From assembly GCA_937996585.1 (NCBI GenBank), contig CALKUW010000047.1:1-8018 (forward strand): a stretch of 8,018 bases of DNA, given 5' to 3'. The first letter of the stretch is position 1, and each line of letters begins with the position of its first letter. The stretch comes from an uncultured Flavobacteriales bacterium (GTDB lineage: Bacteria; Bacteroidota; Bacteroidia; Flavobacteriales_D; Sanyastnellaceae). The notes below the pieces were generated by a model. The model had not been told where the DNA came from. It saw only the letters and a program-made list of their open reading frames with translations, and did not search any database. Positions 1-5,036 of this stretch are shown piece after piece. A program made the translations under genes and the position numbers.

Positions 1-506
1 ACGGCAGGAAACCGGCGGGGAATGTCCCATAACAACGCTAGACCGATGTCCGATGTCCCGTCCAGGCGCAACGCCGGTACGGCGTTCTTCCGCTTGGCAC
101 GGCGCTCTAGCGCGACAATTTCGCTTTCCAGCATTTCGCGCATAAGGTCCGGAGCGGCCGCGAATAGGGCGGTCTTCCAGGTGCGCGAATTCGCGACACC
201 CGACTGGACCATGCGCCCGGCATTCTCGCCTAGGCATCCGCGTCGGCATCCGGGCGACGCCCACGGGCAAAGGTTAAGCGGCCGCCCGTTCCGCTTGATG
301 CCCCCCGAGTCGGCCGGGGCCAAGTATAGAATCGCCGTCTCAATTCCGGCCGCAGCGCCCTTGTCCACCTTATAGCTGGACCCGAGCAGCGTAAGTTTCC
401 GCGGAATGCGCATCGGCGGGGCGGAGATGCCGCGGACAGACTCGCCCGCGGCAAGCTTGAGAAGGATGTTCCGCGCATCGGCGGCAGTAGAATTTTTGCG
501 TTTCAT
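1..506 (-). CDS. Gp88-type phage protein with a three-cysteine cluster, partial (runs off left edge)
   Basis: Reading the minus strand from ATG at 506-504 gives 168 residues with no stop before the window edge, so the C-terminus is missing. The diagnostic part is residues 78-99, NLCPWASPGCRRGC followed by LGENAGRM, with cysteines at 80, 87 and 91. It is followed by RTWKT at 108-112, a helical stretch at 119-140 and LRLDGTSDI at 146-154. I recognise this combination (CPWASPGC, a K-T after an arginine, and a V/LRLNGTSDI-like motif) from the phage gene product 88 family first named in mycobacteriophages, whose function is unknown. The closely spaced cysteines could hold a metal or Fe-S cluster, which is inference. 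The in-frame reading extends to a stop near 561-563, but ATG at 506 is the only ATG or GTG start in that stretch. No clear Shine-Dalgarno precedes it, only an A-rich run. It is divergent from the structural genes, and its codon use (TTA, TTG, CTA, GCG) looks less C-biased than theirs. Confidence 0.8.
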   Translation of the reverse strand, partial: MKRKNSTAADARNILLKLAAGESVRGISAPPMRIPRKLTLLGSSYKVDKGAAAGIETAILYLAPADSGGIKRNGRPLNLCPWASPGCRRGCLGENAGRMVQSGVANSRTWKTALFAAAPDLMREMLESEIVALERRAKRKNAVPALRLDGTSDIGLALLWDIPRRFPA

Positions 507-558
507 TTTTTTCTTGGGTCTCGGGTCGTGCGCGGCAGAATCGCCTTGCGCTCCCTCA

Positions 559-602
559 TTCTATCGGCGCGCATCCGGCCGAGTGGACCGAAACCGATAG
601 AA
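559..602. repeat. Spaced inverted repeat with perfect 9-bp arms
   Basis: TTCTATCGG at 559-567 and CCGATAGAA at 594-602 are exact reverse complements separated by 26 bp, with arm centres about 35 bp apart. The site is 53-96 bp upstream of the Gp88-type start. It could be a paired operator or an RNA hairpin in that gene's leader. There is no U-run to make it a terminator. Confidence 0.5.
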
Positions 603-605
603 CTT

Positions 606-650
606 CCGGCCGCCCCGGCCGCCCCGCCGCCCCGCCCCGCCGCCCCGCGC
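606..650. repeat. 45-bp pure G/C tract with five C4 runs (G-quadruplex motif on minus strand)
   Basis: No A or T occurs from 606 to 650. C4 runs lie at 613-616, 622-625, 630-633, 635-638 and 643-646. On the minus strand these are five GGGG runs with spacers of 4, 1, 4 and 5 nt, which meets the usual G-quadruplex pattern. The units look like slipped copies of GCCGCCCC. The G-rich strand is the non-template strand for leftward transcription toward the Gp88-type gene. Confidence 0.7.
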
Positions 651-658
651 ACCTGAGA

Positions 659-675
659 TTGAGACTCAGTCTCAA
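659..675. promoter_or_regulatory. Perfect 17-bp palindrome, operator-like
   Basis: TTGAGACT-C-AGTCTCAA has 8-bp arms that are exact reverse complements around one central base. Odd-length perfect dyads like this are typical of homodimeric repressor sites. It lies between the C4 tract and the terminator and is the most A/T-rich spot in a very GC-rich region. The binding protein is unknown. Confidence 0.55.
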
Positions 676-724
676 CAAGCCGAGCCGCCGCCGACCGCGG
701 GGGGCCGCCCTCCGGGGGCGCGCC

Positions 725-761
725 GGGTCCCGCCCGCCCACGAGCCAGCGGGACCCTTTTT
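725..761 (+). terminator. Rightward intrinsic terminator
   Basis: GGGTCCCGC at 725-733 pairs perfectly with GCGGGACCC at 748-756 (9 bp, 14-nt loop), followed immediately by five T at 757-761. This is a standard rho-independent layout for plus-strand transcripts. It lies 26 bp before the -35 box of the first promoter, so it would insulate the packaging operon from upstream read-through. No plus-strand gene is visible upstream of it. Confidence 0.8.
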
Positions 762-787
762 CGTGCCCCGCCCCGAGCCACCACCCC

Positions 788-816
788 TTGACCCGCCCCA
801 ACCCGCGCACTATACT
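788..816 (+). promoter_or_regulatory. Promoter P1 (sigma70-like, leaderless or near-leaderless)
   Basis: TTGACC at 788-793, a 17-bp spacer and TATACT at 811-816 form a near-consensus promoter. The -10 sits inside GCACTATACTGC (807-818). Transcription would start about 823-825, and the first ATG of the 99-aa gene is at 827, leaving a leader of only a few bases. The box resembles P2 and P3 further down the window. Confidence 0.8.
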
Positions 817-870
817 GCCCACAACCATGTCCCGCGACCCCGACCCCGACCCCGCGGTGCAGTATAGTGC
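807..870. repeat. Inverted pair of 12-bp operator-like sites around the first gene's start
   Basis: GCACTATACTGC at 807-818 contains the P1 -10 box. Its exact reverse complement GCAGTATAGTGC is at 859-870, with centres 52 bp apart, close to five helical turns. The second copy has no good -35 on either strand, so it may be an auxiliary operator rather than a promoter. If transcribed from further upstream, the pair could also form a 12-bp hairpin. Confidence 0.6.
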
Positions 871-1126
871 CACCATGCGCCCCGAAGATCACCCAGACCA
901 AGAGGACCCGAACCCCCTCACCCTCGGCCCCGCCCTCCGCACGGCCAGCGACGCCGAAATCCTTGACGAGATGAAGCGACGCGGCGACCTGACCCTGTGC
1001 GGCATCTACCGGGAGGAGGGCGGCGATTTCTGGTCGCTCAGCCTCTCTGGTCAGGGCGACTTCCTCGGCGTCCTCCACTCGCTGCTCAGGTCTCCCGACC
1101 CGGACGAGGACGACCGCCCCCAGTGA
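827..1126 (+). CDS. Hypothetical 99-aa acidic protein, first gene of the packaging operon
   Basis: I do not recognise a family. The protein starts with an Asp-Pro run (residues 4-9) encoded by three tandem GACCCC units, then an acidic, proline-rich linker. A more ordered core follows, including SDAEILDEMKRRGDLTLCGI and a serine/leucine-rich segment FWSLSLSGQGDFLGVLHSLL, and it ends in an acidic tail. It has one cysteine and no membrane segment. Lying just before terL, it holds the usual place of a small terminase subunit, but it shows no helix-turn-helix that I can see and is short, so this is only a positional guess. I chose ATG 827 because it lies about 10 bp after the P1 -10 box, as expected for a leaderless gene. 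ATG 875 is an in-frame alternative that would remove the repeat-coded first 16 residues and place the inverted operator copy in the leader. Its stop overlaps the next tiny reading frame (GTGA at 1123-1126). Confidence 0.7.
   Translation: MSRDPDPDPAVQYSATMRPEDHPDQEDPNPLTLGPALRTASDAEILDEMKRRGDLTLCGIYREEGGDFWSLSLSGQGDFLGVLHSLLRSPDPDEDDRPQ
836..853 (+). repeat. Three tandem GACCCC hexamers
   Basis: Three exact copies at 836-841, 842-847 and 848-853 encode Asp-Pro three times near the N-terminus of the 99-aa protein. They lie between the two inverted operator-like sites and may vary in number by slippage. Confidence 0.6.
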
Positions 1127-1160
1127 GCCCTCCCCTGCGGACCAACCGCCCCCAGTGAGC
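1113..1160 (+). repeat. 16-bp direct repeat spanning a stop codon and the terL start
   Basis: ACCGCCCCCAGTGAGC occurs at 1113-1128 and again, identically, at 1145-1160, offset by 32 bp. The first copy carries the stop of the 99-aa gene and the second carries the GTG start of terL. This looks like a small tandem duplication of the gene junction. A variant of the core, CGCCCCCAGTG, appears again just after terL at 2739-2749. Confidence 0.75.
1123..1158 (+). CDS. Possible 11-codon bridging minicistron
   Basis: GTG at 1123 opens a frame of 11 codons (MSPPLRTNRPQ) ending in TGA at 1156-1158. It overlaps the upstream gene's stop by 4 nt (GTGA, 1123-1126), and its own stop overlaps the terL GTG by 4 nt (GTGA, 1155-1158). 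Both junctions are classic coupling overlaps, so ribosomes could reinitiate twice to reach terL, which lacks a Shine-Dalgarno sequence. The peptide itself need not have a function. It may also be a by-product of the 16-bp direct repeat. Confidence 0.35.
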   Translation: MSPPLRTNRPQ

Positions 1161-2729
1161 GACCAGCCCACACCCGACAACCTCCTGGCCTCGATCCGGG
1201 CCTGCCACGCCGACCAGATTGCGTTCGGCATCGCAGCCGGATACAAGGGAACGCCCGAGGGCCGGAAGAAGTTCGGGCGCCTCCACCGCGAGATTGTCCG
1301 CGCCAAGAACACCTACAACAAGTGTTCGCTGATTGTCCCCCGCGGACACGCCAAGTCCACCCTTGAATCCGAGATCGGCACGGCGCACGACCTGGTGGTT
1401 GACCCCGGCGACCGAATCCTCCTGGCCTCCGCCGAGACGAAGCTGGCGAAGCAGCTCCTGGGCCGGGTGCGCGACATCCTGGCTGGCGACCTAGAAATCT
1501 GGCCGGGGGTGTTCGTCCCGCTCAAGGAAATCTTCCCCTGGGCCGCACCGGTGTTCGGGCAGGGCGCTCGATCTGGTCCGTGCGAAACCCTCGACGTGGT
1601 GGGCCGCGAAGGCACCCCTGGCCGCGAACCCTCGGTCTTCGTGTCCTCCCCCGGCTCAAACCTCGCTGGTCGCCACCCCCGCCGCGCCAAGCTGGACGAC
1701 CCCACCAACGAGACGACCTCCACGACCCCGGCCCAGTGTCAGAAGGCCATCGACTTCGTGGACCAGCTCGTCCCGCTGATGTACAACTACGACTCGCCCA
1801 TCTTCCACATCGGAACTCCCTGGGCGTTCTGGGACATCTGCGCCTACCTGGGCCAGAAGTCCTCCTGGCACCAGGTCAGGTACGGCGTCCTCGACGGCCC
1901 CGGCGGCACTCCGCTCTGCCCCTCCTTCCTGAACGAGCGCGAGATTGCGATGGTCAAGGAGGACCTGTCGGACAACCCCGGCTTCTTTGAGATGCAATAC
2001 ATGTGCGTCCCATCGGTCGGCGATTCCGCCCTGTTCACCCAGGACCAAATCGAGAAGTCGCGCTGGCCGAGCGACCGCCCCCTCCCCCACGGCCAGGACA
2101 TCCTCCTCGTGGACCCCGTGGCCGTCGCGACCGGCGAATCGCTGGACCGGAACGGCCTCATCAAGGTCCGCGTCGCCCCCAACGGCTCGCTGCCTCCTGA
2201 GCTACAGTCTCCCCACGCGGGGCCGGACCAGAACATCTTCATCCCCTACTGGGCCGAGGAGCTGCGCGGAAACGCCGACACCGCCATCCAGGCCATCGAG
2301 ACCATCGCCCCCGACGTGGACGGCATCTGGATTGAGGATGTCGTATTCTCCGGGGTCATCAAGCCCTGGCTCCGGGATCGGGGCCGCATCGAGCAGACCC
2401 GGATGCGCCGCCAGAAGATCCCGAACAAGAAGCTGGATATGCGCCTCAGTTCGTTCCCGACTGCGCTCAGGAAGGGGCTGCTGCGCTTCGGTCCCAGGGG
2501 CTACCACAACCAGCAGCTCCTGGAGTCGCGCCTGACCCAGTATCCGAAGGCCGCCCACGACGATTTGCCCGCCGCCCTCGCTCTCCTCGCGGGCCACCTG
2601 GACCGTCGAGGCCCCCTACCTCTGGGCGACGATGGGGACCCTGCTCCCCTAAACCAGCGCGATTTCGGCCATGTTCCCGGCATTATCGAGCGAATGGGCG
2701 ACACTTCGGCTGGAAACTACTTCAGTTAG
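1155..2729 (+). CDS. terL: Terminase large subunit (packaging ATPase and nuclease)
   Basis: This 524-aa protein would drive genome packaging: it hydrolyses ATP to pump DNA through the portal and cuts the concatemer. The ATPase domain has a Walker A-like PRGHAKST at residues 62-69, a Walker B-like AKLDD at 178-182 and a coupling motif HIGTPW at 218-223. The nuclease domain has candidate metal-binding acids D320 in ILLVDP, E394 in IWIED and D469/D470 in AAHDDLP, the usual order for the RNase H-like terminase nuclease. The Walker A is a variant with A before the lysine, as in other phage terminases with RGHGKS-type loops. The length is normal. The GTG start at 1155 is chosen because it overlaps the preceding small frame by GTGA. 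No Shine-Dalgarno is visible, so coupling to upstream translation is likely. The stop is 3 bp before the -35 of promoter P2. Confidence 0.93.
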   Translation: MSDQPTPDNLLASIRACHADQIAFGIAAGYKGTPEGRKKFGRLHREIVRAKNTYNKCSLIVPRGHAKSTLESEIGTAHDLVVDPGDRILLASAETKLAKQLLGRVRDILAGDLEIWPGVFVPLKEIFPWAAPVFGQGARSGPCETLDVVGREGTPGREPSVFVSSPGSNLAGRHPRRAKLDDPTNETTSTTPAQCQKAIDFVDQLVPLMYNYDSPIFHIGTPWAFWDICAYLGQKSSWHQVRYGVLDGPGGTPLCPSFLNEREIAMVKEDLSDNPGFFEMQYMCVPSVGDSALFTQDQIEKSRWPSDRPLPHGQDILLVDPVAVATGESLDRNGLIKVRVAPNGSLPPELQSPHAGPDQNIFIPYWAEELRGNADTAIQAIETIAPDVDGIWIEDVVFSGVIKPWLRDRGRIEQTRMRRQKIPNKKLDMRLSSFPTALRKGLLRFGPRGYHNQQLLESRLTQYPKAAHDDLPAALALLAGHLDRRGPLPLGDDGDPAPLNQRDFGHVPGIIERMGDTSAGNYFS

Positions 2730-2732
2730 CCC

Positions 2733-2760
2733 TTGACACGCCCCCAGTGGGCATTATACT
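2733..2760 (+). promoter_or_regulatory. Promoter P2, driving a leaderless portal transcript
   Basis: TTGACA at 2733-2738, a 16-bp spacer and TATACT at 2755-2760 give a near-consensus promoter in the terL-portal gap. The -10 is embedded in GCATTATACTGC (2752-2763). The expected start site, 6-8 bp downstream, coincides with the portal ATG at 2768, so the transcript should be leaderless. Confidence 0.82.
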
Positions 2761-2767
2761 GCTCAAC

Positions 2768-4747
2768 ATGGCCCGCCCTGATTCTTACCAGCTCACCGAG
2801 GAAGAAGCTGACTACCTCAAGGAAGCGTGGGGTCAGTCTGCCCGCCTGACCAGCGAGGCCATCGAACCCTGGATTGCCCTCAGCTCCGATATGCTGGCGG
2901 GCCGCGATCCGGCGACGGGCGGCAGCATGTCTCCGCTCCTGGTCAACCCGGACCCCGAGAAGGTCACGCTGGACCTGAGCGGACTGGGATTATCGGACCC
3001 AAATGCGCCCGGTGACATCCGCATCCCCAAGACCGGCGCGAACCTCATCCTGAGCCGTCTGCGCCAGCGGGTCACGGCGACCACCCCCGGCGTACCGCGC
3101 CTCCAGACTACCCCCCTCCTGGACGGCGCGGTGCAGCTCGCCGAGTCGCAGCAGGACCTGATGGATGCCATCATCCCCGGCACCAACCTGGAACAGGTCA
3201 TGGAGCGGGTGGCCTTCCTGCTGCCGACCCAGCCCTACTTCGGTGTTCGCCTCCTGATGAACCCGGACGAGGATGTGCCGTCGCGCCGCCTGGGCTTTGA
3301 GGTCGTCGAGTCCACCCACTGCGGCTACGAACCCCACCTCCGTCGCTTTACCTGGCACACCTCTCTGGTCCAGTTCGGGTCCCTCCCCAAGGACATCCGG
3401 GAGGCCGCCACTGCCGATGTCTCCCCGGACCAGCAGCCCAGCCCCTGGGACTTGGTGGGCGTCACCGAGGTCTACCACCCCGGCATGGCGTTCGAGTCCA
3501 ACAAGCACACGGGGCGCGAGGTTCCGACCTCCATCTTCGTGAACCTGGAGGGCGACATCTGGTATCGTCGCCGCCGGAACCCGAACCTGGGCAAGTACGT
3601 CAAGACGCGCATCCTCCGCGCCCCGGTCATGGTCCTGGCCGCTGGACTCGACGCCCCTCCCGGCGAGGACATCCCGATGCCGGAAGTTCTGTCCTGGCTC
3701 CCGCTCATGCGCTCGATCGGCATCGTGATCGACATGATTATGAGCGAGGTGCAGAACACGAACAACACGGTTCTGTACGACCGCACGGCCCTGAACAAGG
3801 CCATCAAGGGCATCCTGAACGCCCGCCCCGGTCAGCAAGTATTCCTCCCTGTCGATGTAGACGACGGGGACACGCGTGGTGTGAACGCCACCATGCGTCC
3901 GGTCGAGCGGAACTCCACCCTGCCAGACCTCATCGCCACTCTAAACCTACTTCTTGCACTGTTTGATGATGTGTCGGGGGTGGGTCCGCTCGATCGTGGC
4001 GCAGCAGTCAACCCGGAGAAGTCCGCCACCGAGGCGTCCGCTCTGGTCCAGGCTGCGGGTCGGCGCAACACGGACGCGATCCGGGTCCAGGCTCGTCTCT
4101 GGTCCCAGGCATCGACCCTCATCATGCTGCACCAGCGTGCCCTGTTCGGCGAGGAGCTGGCGGTCCCCCAGTCTGGCGGAATCATCAAGCGCCTGAATGT
4201 GCCGGACCCCGAGGTCATGCCGATGAACCTCCGCGTGGACCCGGTGGCCTTTGAGAACCAGGGCCGCCAGGGCAAGCTCGACACCGAGATGCTGGTGCTG
4301 ACCACCCTGAGCAACGTCGCGGCCAACTTCCAGAACCCGAACGCCATGCGGATGGTCAACGAAGTCCTGCGGCGCTTCCTCAAGGCTGCGGGCTGGAAAG
4401 ACGGAGACGACTACATGGAGACTGTCGGCGACCCCATCTCGCGCTACGTCGAGTTCCTGGAGACCGGCAGGGACATCCCCGTTTACCAGGACGACAACCA
4501 CGCGGCCTACATCAGCGGCTACCAGAAGATCATCGACCGCGCCCTGGCCGATGGTGCGCGGGACATCGACGTCAGCGTCATCCGTGCGGCCCTGGAGCGT
4601 CACCAGATGCTGCACAACGAGGCCCAGAACGCGACCCGCCTCTCCCCGGTTCCGGGCGTCTCCCCCGAGGGCAACATCGATAACCAGATTGCCGCCGCTG
4701 CTGCGACCGGCGCTCTCCCCGCGATGACCCGCCAGGTGCTGGGATAA
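2768..4747 (+). CDS. Portal protein (head-tail connector)
   Basis: This 659-aa protein would form the ring at the capsid vertex through which DNA enters and leaves. The call rests on position between terL and the scaffold/capsid genes, on length, and on portal-like segments. These include a helical stretch with MRSIGIVIDMIMSEVQNTNN near residues 314-333, SATEASALVQAAGRRN at 419-434 (the ATEA plus basic pattern seen before the portal stem and crown), and a late acidic/aromatic part IPVYQDDNHAAYISGYQKI at 570-588. That length is in the range of large portals of podovirus-like and related phages. The start at 2768 is preferred over ATG 2747 because 2747 lies inside promoter P2, upstream of the transcription start. 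The stop overlaps the next ATG by one base (TAATG). No enzyme motif is expected or seen. Confidence 0.82.
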   Translation: MARPDSYQLTEEEADYLKEAWGQSARLTSEAIEPWIALSSDMLAGRDPATGGSMSPLLVNPDPEKVTLDLSGLGLSDPNAPGDIRIPKTGANLILSRLRQRVTATTPGVPRLQTTPLLDGAVQLAESQQDLMDAIIPGTNLEQVMERVAFLLPTQPYFGVRLLMNPDEDVPSRRLGFEVVESTHCGYEPHLRRFTWHTSLVQFGSLPKDIREAATADVSPDQQPSPWDLVGVTEVYHPGMAFESNKHTGREVPTSIFVNLEGDIWYRRRRNPNLGKYVKTRILRAPVMVLAAGLDAPPGEDIPMPEVLSWLPLMRSIGIVIDMIMSEVQNTNNTVLYDRTALNKAIKGILNARPGQQVFLPVDVDDGDTRGVNATMRPVERNSTLPDLIATLNLLLALFDDVSGVGPLDRGAAVNPEKSATEASALVQAAGRRNTDAIRVQARLWSQASTLIMLHQRALFGEELAVPQSGGIIKRLNVPDPEVMPMNLRVDPVAFENQGRQGKLDTEMLVLTTLSNVAANFQNPNAMRMVNEVLRRFLKAAGWKDGDDYMETVGDPISRYVEFLETGRDIPVYQDDNHAAYISGYQKIIDRALADGARDIDVSVIRAALERHQMLHNEAQNATRLSPVPGVSPEGNIDNQIAAAAATGALPAMTRQVLG

Positions 4748-4989
4748 TGAAAGTCTGCGTCGCCATCGCACTGTTCATGGGCCACCTGAGCGCAGCCTGG
4801 ACGCTATCTACAGCGCCGGAAGCGCCTCAGTACGCTTACGTCATCGAGCTGGAGCAGAACCCCTGCGCCCCCACCTGGCTGTTCGCGGTCTACCCGAGCA
4901 TCGTCCGGGCCGAGGAAGACCTGGACATGATTGAGCAGACCTACCCCGGCTACCGCGTCCGGATCCACACCGTAGAGGTCCGGCGTTGA
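4747..4989 (+). CDS. Hypothetical 80-aa protein with signal-peptide-like N-terminus
   Basis: The protein begins MKVCVAIALFMGHLSAAW: one lysine, then a hydrophobic core of about 14 residues with small residues at 15-17, which resembles a short secretion signal or membrane anchor. The remaining part, from about residue 25, has YAYVIELEQNPCAPTW and a charged stretch with AEEDLDMIEQTYPGYR, ending in basic residues. Cysteines occur at positions 4 and about 43. I do not recognise a family. The ATG overlaps the portal stop (TAATG), and an AGGTG sits 8 nt upstream inside the portal gene, so it is probably translated by coupling. A secreted or membrane protein inside a head-gene cluster is unusual; the hydrophobic start may instead be part of a small globular fold. 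ATG at codon 11 is an alternative start. Confidence 0.6.
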   Translation: MKVCVAIALFMGHLSAAWTLSTAPEAPQYAYVIELEQNPCAPTWLFAVYPSIVRAEEDLDMIEQTYPGYRVRIHTVEVRR

Positions 4990-5009
4990 GCCGTTCATTC
5001 ACGGTACGC

Positions 5010-5020
5010 ATGATTATCAT
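5010..5020. promoter_or_regulatory. Small dyad with a -10-like hexamer upstream of the zinc-finger-like gene
   Basis: ATGAT-T-ATCAT has 5-bp arms around one base and contains TATCAT (5015-5020), 16 bp before the next start codon. The flank begins GCAT, as in the P1-P3 palindromes, but no good -35 lies at the right distance. It is a weak promoter or operator candidate only. Confidence 0.25.
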
Positions 5021-5036
5021 TCACATCTGAGCCACC

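Larger units (their letters stand above)
507..826. other. Divergent intergenic control region
   Basis: This stretch separates the leftward Gp88-type gene from the rightward packaging operon. No convincing gene lies in it; open frames here lack starts, ribosome sites and protein-like composition. It does contain, in order, a spaced inverted repeat (559-602), a C4-run tract (606-650), a 17-bp palindrome (659-675), a rightward intrinsic terminator (725-761) and a sigma70-like promoter (788-816). I could not identify a convincing leftward promoter for the Gp88-type gene. A TAGAAT hexamer on the minus strand at 563-558 lacks a matching -35. Confidence 0.75.

Noticed and set aside
659..826. N-terminal extension of the 99-aa protein in the same frame
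   Set aside because: The extension would read through the palindrome, an intrinsic terminator and the P1 promoter, and is Arg/Pro-rich like untranslated GC-rich sequence.
859..870. A fourth promoter at the inverted TATACT/TATAGT site
   Set aside because: No TTGACA-like hexamer lies 15-19 bp away on either strand; it is kept as an operator candidate only.
503..1312. Long leftward reading frame of 269 codons across the control region and terL start
   Set aside because: It crosses the terminator, P1 and two well-supported rightward genes, has Gly/Arg/Ala-rich shadow composition, and is explained by GC-rich sequence without stops. Its last 18 codons do end in an ATGA overlap with the Gp88-type start, but no start signal or protein-like content supports a gene.
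2747..2767. Earlier portal start ATG at 2747
   Set aside because: It lies inside promoter P2, upstream of the expected transcription start, and would code through the -10 box; the ATG at 2768 fits a leaderless transcript.
2990..4771. Overlapping leftward frames opposite the portal gene
   Set aside because: They follow the third-position G/C bias of the portal gene on the other strand and show no ribosome site, promoter or recognisable motif.
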